Translations under genes and position numbers: made by a program
The notes under the pieces: generated by a model
The model's database searches: none
What the model was told of the DNA's origin: nothing
Seen by the model: the letters and a program-made list of their open reading frames with translations, nothing else
Shown here: positions 35,741-46,970 of the stretch, one piece after another
How positions within the stretch are numbered: position 1 is the stretch's first letter
Layout: every line of letters starts with the position of its first letter
Assembly (NCBI RefSeq): GCF_019320115.1
Contig: NC_089584.1
Location: forward strand, 61,362,902-61,426,901
Length of the DNA stretch: 64,000 nt
Direction of reading: 5' to 3'
Origin: Miscanthus floridulus
Lineage: Eukaryota; Streptophyta; Magnoliopsida; Poales; Poaceae

Positions 35741-36132
35741 TGATACATGGAGACAACTCAATTTGCTTCTCCTTTAATTTGGTGTAGCATGATGGCAATG
35801 CAGCACCTTGGTACCCATCCATGTGATGCTGCTTGATCATTTATCCAGCTATCTCTGTATGCTTTAGCTGAGCAGTACAATAATTCTTTGAGCCATGGGG
35901 TGCAGGAGCAGCAACTTTTGGTCTTCTTGAGCTTATCATCTAGAGTGTCAACGTGTTGACTCATGCCACAACCAGCCCCATGTAGATGACACATACAACA
36001 AGATTGGCTTGCAAGCTTTGTGTGGTGGCAAATCTTGGCAATATGGATGATGTTCTCAGAATAGATCCGAAAGCTCAGCTCAAACAATAAACTAAATTAA
36101 TTAATCCCGTTGACTTATGATCAAACAATGTG
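35741..36132 (-). other. Leader of element D with a cysteine-rich ORF
   Basis: Just downstream of the PBS on the minus strand an ORF of 109 codons (36087-35758) contains CCMCHLHGAGCG and KSCCSCTPWLKELLYC. The spacing of Cys does not match a zinc finger I know and no relative was recognised. It may be a chance frame in the leader. Confidence 0.3.
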
Positions 36133-36150
36133 GTCCCACCGGGCATGCCA
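36133..36150 (-). other. Candidate primer binding site of element D
   Basis: On the minus strand, seven bases after the LTR end, the sequence is TGGCATGCCCGGTGGGAC. The TGG start and position suit a PBS. I could not assign the tRNA. Confidence 0.55.
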
Positions 36151-36157
36151 AAAAGTG

Positions 36158-38338
36158 TGTTGACACAAAAATGTGGCGATGTGATCAACACACAGTAACC
36201 CGGATGATCTTGATGGAGTGAACCCGAAGATCTGCTTAGCTTCAACACAAGAACGGTCGGTTTCGGGACCAAAGGCGTGCCAACCAATTTGACCCTGCAA
36301 TTGACAAGGAGAGAATAATCAATAGTTTAAGGTAGAACATGTCGGTATTGCTCTAGACAGTTCCAATATGTGCCCAAGTAGCCAATTGATATGGCCATCA
36401 ACTACAGAGTCGACATCCAGCAATAAAGCAATATAAGAAAACATCATCAGCTAAATAGAACATGATCAGTATAAAATGTTGAGCCGATAAGTTTGATGAA
36501 AAGAGTATAACACGTGAACAATCGACTGTTTACCATAAATGAATCCATAAATAATTTGAATCTAATCTATTATCATCAACAGTGAGGTTCGATTGAATCG
36601 ATGTAGCTATGATAATGATAACAAACTAAAGCCAAAGAATCTATAAAACCATCTATATGTCAACAGATTCATAAAAACATGCTATATGTGTGAGAGCATA
36701 GGCAATCGGCTAAAATAGCCGATGCAGGCATAGCAAGCAAACAGAGTACATATCTCGATCATGAATAAAGACACTAATCAATAATTTTTAATCTAAAGTC
36801 TTACTAGTGAGGTTCGATCGGATTGATGCAACTATAGTAGTGTCATTAGATTAGATCTCATTAACTAGTGAGTTTATTCAAGATTGAAATATGTCTTTGG
36901 ATGCATACTATGTTTAATTGAAATAGAGATAAAACAGTCGATCTAGCGGAATTAAGTCATCAATTATGAGATTTAAAGCATGATCAGATCAAAGGACGAC
37001 CAATTAAGATGATATGATGCCGATCTATCTCTATCTCAATCAGATGATTTGTTATAATTAATAAAACATTAATTATAACAAGATCGATAACTGGTGAATC
37101 AACCAAAAATAGTAAGAAAAATCTTACTAATCTTAGTAGATTTAATAACTAGTGATATTGTATTAAACAATAAGTTATTTAACACAAGATCGATAACTTC
37201 GATCTATATTATGATTCGTAAGAGATCAATCAGCTGATGCAGCCTTACAAACTACAATACAGATAGATAACTAACTTATACTATGGCTCATAAAAGATCA
37301 ATCAGCTGATGCAGCTTTACAAGCACAATACAAGTCGTGACGGTACTAACAAGCAAGCTAGAGATCGATCAGTCGATGCAGCCCTGTTTGCTAAAGAACT
37401 CGCCAAAAAGCTACATTACTCCTACTCCTAAGGGTTGGCATAAAGCCGAAAAAGTAAAGACTGATTTTGATTGATGTCTGGATGTCTCGTTACAATGGCC
37501 AGGGTACATATTTATATCCTAGACTAATGACTCATGACAAGCCTTGTACGTAACTTCCCTAGCAAAATATCTAGACAAAAAGAAATACTAAAATACATGG
37601 ACTCTAATTTCCCTTTTTGTAGAATCCTTGCTAATAAAGCTTCTTCTTTGGCCGACGTGTCTTCTCTTGTTTAATTCAACCAGCAAAGCTCCTGTATGCA
37701 AACATGCCACCCTGACGAGCACGTATATGAATATGACACCTAGCCGGCCATGTGCATGCACATACATGATATACATGATACGTGTGTGCGCCTGGACGTC
37801 ATACTTATCCCAAATAATATTCCTTTCCTTCTATGCATGGACTCCATTACTTGCAGTATATATCCATGAAACAAATAGGAATAACCATGGCCAAATACGT
37901 TATCTGGTCGTACTTTCATGGCTCCTCCTAATAGCTGAACATGCAAGTCTACCTATGCTTGTATATCTCCTTTGCTTTAATTGTGAAGTTGGCCTTTGAT
38001 TCGGTTACGGCAAAGTAGCTAGCCTTCCATCTGCATATACACACATAGGCACCACGTGTCTTAATTAATCAAGCAGGCCTCCCTTCTTTCCCTTGGACAC
38101 ATGAACTCCGATCTGCATGTATCTTTATCTTTCTATATCTTCTCTTCATGCACGTGCAAACCAACTCACCATATGCTCCTTCTCGTTAAGATATCTTGGA
38201 CATGAGGCTTCTCCCAGATTAGATAATATTTTCCGGCCGAATCATAAATATCCCTAAATTAGGAGATTTTCTTATTTTTGACACTATCGGCCGATTTCCT
38301 CCTTTCCAGGGAAAGCTTACCAAATTTTGGTGTCAATA
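36158..38338 (-). repeat. 5' LTR of element D (right copy)
   Basis: The plus strand starts TGTTGACACAAAAATG and ends GGTGTCAATA. It aligns with 7092-9284 over its full length with scattered transitions and a few small indels, such as a missing block near 37785. The final CA has become TA, followed by G. Confidence 0.85.
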
Positions 38339-39366
38339 GTATCACATACTCCTCAATTGGTGAGCAATTCCTACCAAAGCCAAATATGACATCTTGCAAG
38401 TTTCAAGCCTTTCACATATGCTGCTTGTTATTATGTTGAGTTTGGTCAAGTCTTGTTGACCCTTGTTAAGAGATTTATCATGCTCCCAAGATCAAGATCA
38501 CGTACAATCCACATATACATGCTGCTCCTACATTGGGAGTGTGCAAAAACATACTTTCATCTATATCCAAAAAAAATCTGCTCCAACACTGGGGGTAGAC
38601 AAAAATATGTTGATTAGGGAAATACCCCATGTTCTAAAAAGATAATGATCTCTCCCTGAATATGTGGTTTAGAAGAGACATGGGCTATGCAAAAAAGCTT
38701 GAAAATATATATATGGACACATGAAGATCCTAGTACAAAAGAAAAAAATGATGAGCACATGAAGGCTGATATATCGAAAAGAAAGAAGAAAGGTAGCCAT
38801 GTTTCAAAACTATAAGTTATAGAGAGATCATATCTACAAAAGGGGTATAGTTTTAGTTTCCCCTTTTTCCACACACATACACATCTTGATCTAAGAGTAT
38901 GGCACTTCTCTCCTTGGATCCTCGATTTGACTTTACAACATATGCAATACAAGTATGCTATATTGTTTATCCCTACCTAAAGCCCCACATAAACCCTTTT
39001 ACAGATAGGAGAAAACAAAAGAAGGCAAAACATTACTATGCCTTGGTAAGGATTTATACACCATTGAGTGATTTGAGAGTGCCATTTGAGGAGTATAAAG
39101 TGAACTATGCTATGTCTTGAGAAAAACCTCCAAAAACTCCAAGTTACTAAGATGTGAAATTGGGGAGATGACTTTGTTTCGAGAACTGTTTCGCTTTTCA
39201 ACAACCCAAGAAAACATGTTAGCTAATGCCACAAATCCCACTTGTATAAAGAATGTGTTGGAATAACTTTCATGTAAGCCATATATCTTAGGATGTTACG
39301 CTCATGATTACCTTTATCTCTAAGCTTTGCTCGAGGACGAGCAAAAGGGGTAAGTGTGGGGGAGCT
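38339..39366 (+). other. 3' interior of element O with polypurine tract
   Basis: O continues here after D. The stretch is the plus-strand counterpart of the minus-strand sequence in elements B (about 41300-42250) and C (about 49600-50560). All share landmarks such as ATCAAGATCACGTAC followed by CCACATAT, and CTCCTAC.TTGGGAG. It ends in a purine tract, GCAAAAGGGGTAAGTGTGGG plus GGAGCT (39341-39366). No coding function is supported. The ORF at 38899-39120 is not conserved in the relatives. Confidence 0.7.
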
Positions 39367-39668
39367 TGTTGGCGGTCTTTACCGATCAAATCCGACCGCC
39401 AATTAAGACACAAAAGGGGAGAAATTAGCAAACTTTAACACATATGCATTTACTATTAACCAAGTTCCACATGTATTAGAAGAACATTATTTTGTAGGTC
39501 ACAAACACAAATACATAGAATAATTCATCGAAAGGCGTTTTCCAACAGTGATTTGTGCAAAGGAACAAGGGAGACACCCATCAAATCAATTCAACTAGGG
39601 CAAAACACCATAGGGAAGCAATCCAGGTCTAGCCCATGGCCTACCATGCGAAGGCGGTGGTGAGAGGC
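39367..39668 (+). repeat. 3' LTR of element O, first part
   Basis: It begins TGTTGGCGGTC directly after the purine tract and is cut at 39668 by element B. The last five bases, GAGGC at 39664-39668, are one copy of the target duplication of B. Confidence 0.85.
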
Positions 39669-41223
39669 TGTTGATATTTCTTAACAACTATTGAAGGATT
39701 CTGCAAGTGCACAGAACTATCGCGTAGCACTTCGCTTGGTGAGTATCGAGTGTCAAATTTATAATTTATCCCACAGGAAGGCGAAAGGCTAGAATTTATA
39801 AGTGGACTAGTATTTGCTAGAGGAAGGCTTGAGTTGATCCTAGGTAGGTGAATGATAGTGAAGGATGAATATGAACTACCTAAACTAACTACTAAATACA
39901 AGCTAACCAGAGATAGCTAGGTGGCAGAGCGAGTGATATATCTTTCTAGTAACTAAGGGTAAACAAATAACTATGAGAAATGCGATAGTACTTCGGGGCA
40001 TAGCCTGCCTACCAACTAGGAGAGTTAAATAGACAAGGTCTGCCACGAGCCCTATGATTTAATAATTAGACCTATCGTAGTGGAATACAAAGGATGGACA
40101 CGGCTATCACCACTTGCCACCTACCACAATCTATCCGGAGGCCAAGCTGTATCCACAGGTAATCTATAGCATAAGCACCATGCTTAATCTATAAACTTAT
40201 TACTTCGATCCGAGCTCCAATAAAATGAGGTCAAAGCACCCTAACCAGACAGTGGAACCGGTACTAATGAAAGACTACTAATGATAAGATGACCTATGCT
40301 ACTAATACTAAACAACAAACACCTAAGCTCACTAATGATGAACACTAATGACCAAGTACTTAAAGTAAGGCAAGCAATACTAGAATAAACTACTGAAATA
40401 AATATTGAATAAAGTAATGTAGAAATGAAAGAATTACAAAGGAGCAATACTAGACCCAGAAGACTGTTCCAAACTCCGAGAAGCTCCGCTCTTGCTCTAC
40501 TCCACTACTAGACTACTACTCTATAGCTAATGCTAAGCTAGAAAGCTAAGAGAAGCTTGGAGAGCTTGGAAATGAATGGGCACTTCTCCACCGAGCTCCA
40601 CACCCACTATTTATAGTGTATAATGAGGGGAGGGGTATTTGTAGGCAGTAGAGAGGTCAGTGGCCACCCTAGGGTGCCAGGCGATGGTAGTAGGGTGTTG
40701 GCTGGCCCTTGGATGCACCGCCTTAGCATCCAAGGATGCTGGTTGCTCCTCCAAGGTAGTTGTGAAGATAGCACGTGCTAAAACTCAGACGGTAGGTCAG
40801 TTGGTAAGTCGGTTGGAGGCTCCCAAGTGTATGACAGTGGGCCCATGAATCCACCATGAACAAATATTGTCCGTTGATCAAACCGACTTGAACGGAGGCT
40901 TGTGATTAGCGTAGGAGTAGCTCTCATGGATCGGTGATGTGGGAGGTTCCACCTGGGGGGTTGGGTGACGCCCTTATGGGGCCGGGTGGTAGGCCCAAGT
41001 GGGACCAAGCCCTCTTGCCACGTCCACTTGCTCCATATGTCCATATTTGTCACCTTTTTGGCCAACTTTAGTATATTTCCTGCATACAAATAATTCTACA
41101 AGCATAAGTGGAACTAGGTGAATTGTAAACAAAATTCTGCACATGTGATGATGTTTTACCTCATTTTACCATGCTTTTGGGTGGAATGTTGATGGTAAAA
41201 ATGGGTGTTAGTGACCGTCAACA
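39669..41223 (-). repeat. 3' LTR of element B
   Basis: It is 1555 bp long, plus strand TGTTGATATTTC to GTGACCGTCAACA. The adjoining bases 41224-41249 are the complement of a purine tract (GCAAAGGGGTAGCTTGGGGG on the minus strand). Confidence 0.9.
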
Positions 41224-42308
41224 AGCTCCCCCAAGCTACCCCTTTGCTGTCCTTAGCAAAGATGCGGGTTTAGCATGAAATAGGTTGTTGGATCAGGAGT
41301 TGCTACTATGTAATGCTCTGCAAAGGCTTGTATACAAACAAATACTATCTCTTGAGTTGAACATTTAGCACTTAGAAATTTCACCATCAGTCTTAGCAAT
41401 GTGGGACTTATGGCTTTCACCTTGATACAAGCAATTGCAAGAATGTGTAGCTAGATAGATACTTTTTGCCTACTTTGGTTTAGCTCAAACTTCCTGGAGG
41501 TTTTCAAATGATTTGAAAAGAAAACTTGCCTAAGTTCCTCGGATGGTACACTCAAGTTACTCAATGGTGTTTGAAATCCTCACCAAGGCCATGAATTTTA
41601 GCCTTAATTTCTATCCTAAAGCTTATGTGGAGCTCAAGGTAGGGGTAAAAGCATAGCTTACTTGAATTGAATCTATTGCTAAGTCAAACACTTGGATCAC
41701 AAGGAGCAACAAGTCATACCAATTGATCAAGAGGTGCATGTGTGTGGTATTTTTGGTGGAAGTGGTACTCCTTTGAGAAGTTTCCCTTCTCTAGCTTCTT
41801 TTTGAGAGGGCATGGCTACTTTTCTTTTTCTCACACTCTCTCTCTCTTTTGAACACTAGAGCTTTTTGCTCTTTTATTCTCTCTCATTTTTTCCTATAGC
41901 CCATGCCTCTCTTTTGATGTAAGATAGCTAGAGAGGTAACTTTGATTCTCATAGAGCAATAGCAAATGGAATGCATACATGGATGCGTATCCCTAGTGTA
42001 GAAATAGCATAAATATGTGGGTGTATGTGATCTTGATCAAAAGGCATGAAAAGTTTCTCTACTAAGATCAACAAGGCTTGAAAAAGCTCAAAACAAACAA
42101 GCATCTTTTATGGTGGCGTTATCATGTATGAGTGGACATTTATTTGGCTCTAGTAGGAATTTATCACCATTGAGGAACTTCTAGCAAGAGAGTTTAGCAT
42201 TTTGCAAAACAAAACTCTAGGTTGTCTTTACAATTCCTCAGATAGGTTTAAAGATTTACTCTAATCATGGCATACAATATATCTCACAAAAGCCTATTCT
42301 TGGTTCTA
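41224..42308 (-). other. Remaining interior of element B
   Basis: This is Athila 3' noncoding sequence, homologous to 38339-39366 (plus) and 49600-50560 (minus). No gene is present. Confidence 0.75.
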
Positions 42309-42450
42309 GCATACAAATAATTCTACAATCACAAGTGGAACTAGGTGAATTGTAAACAAAATTCTACACATGTGATGATGTTTTACCTCAGTTCACTATG
42401 CTTTTGGGTGGAATGTTGATGGTCAAAATAGGTGTTAGCGACCTTCAATA
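42309..42450 (-). repeat. Truncated 5' LTR of element B
   Basis: This is a repeat of 41083-41223 (the start of the LTR on the minus strand), beginning at GCATACAAATAATTC. Its outer end has decayed from TGTTGACGG to TATTGAAGG, seen on the plus strand as TTCAATA before GAGGC. Confidence 0.85.
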
Positions 42451-42455
42451 GAGGC

Positions 42456-43361
42456 CACAGCCAAGGGGTGGCTAACCCCTAGGGGCACCCAACCCCTTGC
42501 TGGCACTGCTTAGCTCCTCTTTCAATAGGCGATGGCATGCTCCCAAGCTGAGGTGGTGCAGCCTAGGGTTTCACGCCAAGAATAACTAGAGCACTGCCTT
42601 AGAGCCTTGTATAAATAGAGGGGTAGCCCCCCTCTCTCAACACACCACCACAATGGAGAAGAGCACACCTCACTTGAGTTGCTAGCTAGAGTTGTAAGGG
42701 AGAGATCTAAGGGAGAGCTCAGGGAAGTGTCAGACTTGTCAGTGTCTCCCTAACTTGTACCTTGATGAGCATCTTACTTCAATAGGTTCTCTCACTAAGT
42801 GAGTGTTTGTGTTTTCTATAGTATAAAGTCTTCTGATTAGTTAAGCTTTATTATTACTTGTTTGCGGGATCATCGTTCGCCCTTGTGGCGAATGCTATAG
42901 TAGAAGGGCCCTGATAGAGACGGATAACCCTTGTATACACACTAGAGTAGTAGTCGATAGAGTAGACATGGTGTCTAGGCTAGAGGCTACCTTCATTTGC
43001 TTTGTTCCCCATGGTTGAGCGGTAGGCGACAGGTGGTGATAGCCCTGTCTGTCCTTCATACTCCCCCATGTCTGGGTTTGACATAGAGCGAAGGCCGAAT
43101 CGCTTGGTAGACCAGGTGTAAGCCGACGTCCGAAGTGTGTAAGTAGAAGTAGAGTTTCTCTATCCATAGAGCCTATAACCATAGGCATCCATCTCAACAT
43201 TTACCAACTCTACCCTTGTGTTGTCCTTGGATGAACTATCTAGAAGAGTACTTCTATTCCCTGTGGAAAATACGATACCTTGAATACTTCCGGATGAAAT
43301 TCTACAACGGTAATTCCATGCGCTTGCGGATTATTTCTGTATGCATTAAGAAATACCAATA
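42456..43361 (+). repeat. 3' LTR of element O, second part with promoter
   Basis: It continues the LTR of O after B. TATAAATAG at 42610-42618 (context CCTTGTATAAATAGAGGGG) is a strong TATA box, and transcription would start about 30 bp later. The end, ACCAATA at 43361, corresponds to ACCAACA in the 5' LTR. GATGT follows as the probable right target duplication. Confidence 0.85.
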
Positions 43362-43680
43362 GATGTGTACCTGTAGGACCTACAATTACTCATCTGTGAT
43401 GCTTGCCATTCATCATACAAGTCTATGATTGGTCCTTTCTCCATCCAAGAGTACCTGTGGGACCCTTCAGCATCCAACCTGTGGGACCCGATGGCTTATG
43501 TGTCACGTGTACCTGTGGAACGGTTCTCCATCTCCATCCTACATGTGGGACCTAATGGCTTGCATGTAACATGTACCTATGAGAGCATCTAACCTTTGGG
43601 ACCTGATAGAATGTGGGACCTTTCTCCATCTCCATTCGACCTGGGGGACCCGATGGCTTGCGTGTCACTTGTTGTTGCTG
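43362..43680. repeat. Degenerate local repeats with a GTGGGACC core
   Basis: Three or more imperfect units of the form ACCTGTGGGACCCGATGGCT followed by a TGTCAC-like tail occur at about 43476, 43540 and 43640, alternating with a CTCCATCTCCATC element. No gene is present. The bases right of O look like older DNA with no assigned element. Confidence 0.6.
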
Positions 43681-43700
43681 GGGTTTAATAAATTCAAACT

Positions 43701-43785
43701 AAAAAACCATGGGACCTAGGAGTCGAACCTAGGACCCAAATCAAGGAATAGACCATCTTCACCATTGTGCTAGACACCTAGTTGT
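43701..43785 (-). ncRNA. tRNA-like Pol III unit (SINE head or tRNA pseudogene)
   Basis: On the minus strand an A box TAGCACAATGG (43762-43772) and a perfect B box GGTTCGACTCC (43719-43729) are about 43 bases apart, the spacing of a tRNA. The T arm is intact: stem CTAGG/CCTAG around TTCGACT. A run of six T follows at 43706-43701, a Pol III stop signal. The acceptor strands do not pair well, so it is not a working tRNA. It could be the head of a SINE or a lone tRNA-derived sequence. Confidence 0.5.
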
Positions 43786-44957
43786 ATTGACATGTCTTTA
43801 GAGTCCTAATAGTAGTATATATTCTCTGTGTGGACAGGTTGACTTATATATTGGATGTATCACCTGCAAGTGGAAACAAATTTGTGCCCGTTGGACTTGC
43901 GACGGTGGTAGTGGTGGCAACGAAGGTTCCCCAGTGTGCTGTGGTGGCTCAGGCATCCTTTTGGAGGCTAGGTGGTGGGTCTTCTCGGTGGAGCATGACT
44001 TTATTGGCATCCATGTCCGTTGTGAGCCACGGTAGAGGCGATAGATCCGATCCGTAGGTCTCCTTTCTTGCATTTTCCTGCCTTCACTATTTTGGCCCTT
44101 GCTTGAACATGAGGTATACAAGAAACATTGTAGCATTGCAGATCTGGTTAGGTCAATGCTGATGAAAAGAACTAGGAGGTGACACTGGTTGGTTTTCTGC
44201 TAGTGTCTTGGTTTTCTGCATATGTTCAGTGTTCTTACTGTAATTGCCTATGTGCAACTAGGCCTGTTAATTGTCAAGTACTTGCTTGATTATACCTATC
44301 TGTCTAGGCAAACATATAGGCCCTTTGCTTCTGCCTTAAACTATTTTTTTGTCTAGTGCTTCCTTGATTCTATATTTCTATTTCGTATTCTCCAGTGACA
44401 CCGGTGAGTCCTTATGATATTTTGAACTTGTAACATATCCGAGGCCACATTTCTATGCCAATGGTGTCTACATGGCTATTGGATGTATTAGGATGCAGCT
44501 CATATGTTTGGTTTCTGTGTCTTCTCCTTGTTGACAACCAAGTTATCCATTTGGTTCCAAACAAGAGGAAGGCATTGAAAGCAAATCAATGCTTTATGTC
44601 CATCATTCACATCACTGTGGCCAATAATGTTTAAGCTACACATGTTGCTACTGATGCCAATGATGATCACTACCACTTGTTCACTGACATTCTACTTGTG
44701 AAAACTAAGGAAGCTCAATTAACTATTGAAATTGTAATGGTTATAGCTCCATTAACTGCTACTCTAGTTTGAGTTATATATATCTATGTGGTGCTACTCT
44801 AAATTTCCATGAGGTCGTACCATGAAAATTGTTAATGGTTGTTCAAGTTGCACTTTGGTATGAGATGTGGACTTCACTGATGGATCTTTGTAGGATTATT
44901 TTCCTCTTCAGTGATCTCATTACTAAGGAAGCTCTCATCGTACTACACACTGACAAA
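43786..44957 (+). other. Unassigned region upstream of the F-box pseudogene
   Basis: It is of mixed composition, with a GC-richer stretch at 43880-44060 in which short open frames appear on both strands. It might hold former 5' untranslated or intron sequence of the F-box gene, but no splice pattern can be proven. No transposon ends were seen. Confidence 0.3.
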
Positions 44958-45771
44958 ATGGAGGAGGCCTCCAACAAGAGGAACACACTGGCTAGCCTCA
45001 TGGAGGATGTCATTCTCAAGATCCTTTGACACCTCCCCGCCCGCTCCATGTTCTACTGCAAAATGTGTTTATCACTCCTAGAAAAACCTCATCTTGGACC
45101 CCCAACAACCATAAGAAGCTACCCCAGATTATGGCCGACTTCTTCTACAACAGTGAGAATGGCAATCGAAACTTCACCAACATCGTCCGTGGTGTACGCC
45201 CCCGCTCCTTAGGATTCTTGCCCTTCAACATTGACAATGTAGCTCTCTAAGATTGCTACAATGGCCTCATCCTATGCTAGTGCCTTGGGGCTGATGGTTA
45301 CCGCTATGTCGTCTGTAATCCAATGACCCAGAAGTTTAAAATTCTACTGCCTAGCACCCATGATATTGTCCATGTTGTTGGTGAGGCTCGCTTGGCATTT
45401 GATTCAATAGCCTCATCGCACTTCCATGTGATTAAATATGTGGATGTTAGCACTGTGTACGTAGGTTTAGAGATCTACTCATCGTAAGCTACAGCATGGA
45501 TCCATAAGGAATCTGAATGGGGTGAGCATACTGATGTGACATTTTACAAACAATCACATAATGGTTGTCTGCACATTATGGGGCACTCTATTAGGTATTC
45601 TATGATATTTGTTGTAGATATGGAGAGAAACAATGGAGGAAAATTGATAGGCTAGATGGTCTTCACCACTCCATGCATGAAGCTTAGGGTCACTTGTGTT
45701 TATGTACTATTGATGATCCTAATGATTCCAAGCTTTCAATCTGGTGTTACAGCTCTTGTCACCGTTACAGT
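44958..45771 (+). pseudogene. F-box protein pseudogene
   Basis: From the ATG at 44958 (MEEASNKRNTLASLMEDVI) the frame reads the start of an F-box, interrupted by TGA at 45027 in place of an expected Arg before HLPARSM. After a frameshift near 45070 it continues NNHKKLPQIMADFFYNSENG, GFLPFNIDNVAL, GYRYVVCNPMTQKF and later GCLHIMGHS, and in a third frame WRKIDRLDGLHHSM and CTIDDPNDSKLSIW. This is the plant F-box plus F-box-associated beta-propeller-like layout, whose members act in SCF ubiquitin ligases. Stops at 45248, 45281 and near 45490 and two frameshifts make it dead. It is the only clearly host-derived gene in the window. Confidence 0.8.
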
Positions 45772-46060
45772 GGTGTTACAGCTCTTATCGCCATTTCATC
45801 CATTAATTTAGTTGTTGTACAATACTTATATTGATTTCTAATGTCATGGGTACATGGGGTATGCTGATGAGGGCACTCCAAAATACAAAAAATGACACTT
45901 CAAAAGCACTACAATGCACCCACCAAATTGTACTACTAGGCTATGCTACTATTAAGTTAGCCAAACTTAAAATCGTAAACAACATAGTAACAACCATCAA
46001 AGGAAGACGAGGAAAACTACAGAGGATACTATCAGGAGCGTTCCAATGTACAGAGGTCGG

Positions 46061-46215
46061 ACTTTCTTATGTGTGTAATAACATTTCAATACCAATGGCT
46101 CCTCTACTCTGCATTAGACTAAGGCAAGACTTGCGGTCATACTTTCTTATGTGTGCAATAACATTTCAACACCAATGGCTCCTCTGCTCTGCATTACACT
46201 GAGGTGAGACTTGCT
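46061..46215. repeat. 80-bp tandem duplication
   Basis: ACTTTCTTATGTGTG starts at 46061 and again at 46141. The units share TAACATTTCAA and CAATGGCTCCTCT with a handful of differences. Confidence 0.9.
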
Positions 46216-46829
46216 CCTCGATGCAAGGTTCTTGCAAGTTCAACAAAGATTGACAAAGACACCAAGGCAACAAAAAACAAACAGAAACCAAATGACCTGA
46301 GCTACACCATGCTCAACAGATTATAAGTACAAGATTTGCTCCTGGTGCTGAAATTGTAATGATTGTCACATGTACCTTCTTTCGGATTTGTTATCTTTAG
46401 GGAGCCACATAGGAATTCAAATTTACTACGCATGCAAGAATGTCCCAGCATCATAAATCTGACCAGGTTGGACACATCTCACGTTATACATGGAAACCTA
46501 TTTCGTATGAGTACTTTCGTTAAATCCCTAAAGCAAACAAATAAAATTGAAAGAAAACAACAGAAAAGCAAAAACAAAAACAATATTCTAGAATTGTTCA
46601 GATGAACTCCTCGCTACATGGTTCTTTCAAGTTCAACAAATTTTATCAAAGACACGAGTTGGCTTCAACAGAGATCAAAGGCACTCATGAATGTTTAGCA
46701 TATTATAGATTAGATCAAAGACAACTAAAAAGAAATCTGTAGCGAAAAGCAACCAATAGGGGCTACAAACCAGCTACAAAATGACCAAAGGACCTAAGCT
46801 ACACCACGCTCAATAGAGTTTAACCCACC
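46216..46829. other. Dispersed repeat beginning GGTTCTTGCAAGTTCAACAAA
   Basis: A block starting near 46227 recurs in degraded form at about 46618 and at about 48670. Each has TTCTT.CAAGTTCAACAAA, then a variant of ATCAAAGACAC. The first two copies also share CTAAGCTACACCA.GCTCAA further on. No gene is supported. The copies bracket the two coiled-coil gene copies, so they may mark an older duplicated segment. Confidence 0.5.
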
Positions 46830-46832
46830 TAA

Positions 46833-46970
46833 GGCCTTGTTTCGATGCATAGGTATTCATCTTGATCCACATCTGTTGAAGTGGATTAGACTGGCATTAA
46901 ACTAAATTCCATTCCATTTCACTCCAACACATGTGGATTGATGTAGATACACATGCATCCAAATAAGACC
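46833..46970. mobile_element. Tourist-like MITE, 138 bp
   Basis: The terminal inverted repeats are GGCCTTGTTTCGATGCAT and, on the other strand, GGTCTTATTTGGATGCAT (three differences). The flanking trinucleotides are TAA and TGA, close to the TWA target of PIF/Harbinger elements. It has no coding capacity. Confidence 0.7.

Larger units (their letters stand above)
7092..38338 (-). mobile_element. Element D: large LTR retrotransposon with long LTRs, host of F and E
   Basis: Two direct repeats of about 2.19 kb (7092-9284 and 36158-38338) bound the element. The minus orientation follows from a PBS-like site beside the right repeat and a polypurine tract (AACTAGGGGGCC on the minus strand) beside the left repeat. 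Flanks are GTATA on the left and GTATC on the right, a five-base target duplication with one change. The interior holds only fragments of coding sequence. Most of the length comes from nested E (with T) and F. The D family was not identified by name. The gag-like linker at 12.2-12.6 kb suggests a Ty3/gypsy, possibly Tat-related, derivative. Confidence 0.8.
39669..42450 (-). mobile_element. Element B: internally deleted Athila copy with perfect GAGGC target duplication
   Basis: The flanks are GAGGC at 39664-39668 and 42451-42455. On the minus strand the order is 142 bp of 5' LTR, 1085 bp of 3' interior, a purine tract and a complete 3' LTR. The PBS, gag and pol are gone, removed by a deletion from inside the 5' LTR into the 3' interior. 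It belongs to the same family as A and C. No coding capacity remains. Confidence 0.9.
3503..43361 (+). mobile_element. Element O: outer non-autonomous Athila-like element, split by nested insertions
   Basis: This is reconstructed from five pieces in one orientation: the end of the 5' LTR (3503-3801), PBS plus gag-protease and noncoding interior (3802-7091), the 3' interior with polypurine tract (38339-39366) and two halves of the 3' LTR (39367-39668, 42456-43361). The last 300 bases of both LTRs match closely. D splits the interior and B splits the 3' LTR. A truncates the 5' LTR on the left. No RT or integrase domain is visible in the interior, so O depended on other elements for movement. 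Its own length without insertions is about 5.5 kb plus LTRs of about 1.2 kb. Confidence 0.8.

Noticed and set aside
38899..39120. 73-codon plus ORF in the 3' interior of O
   Set aside because: The homologous regions of B and C do not keep this frame.
43476..43670. CRISPR-like regular repeats with the GTGGGACC core
   Set aside because: Units are imperfect, spacing is irregular and the context is a plant nuclear genome.
43701..43785. Functional tRNA gene
   Set aside because: The acceptor strands do not form a proper seven-base stem, although both boxes and the T arm are present.
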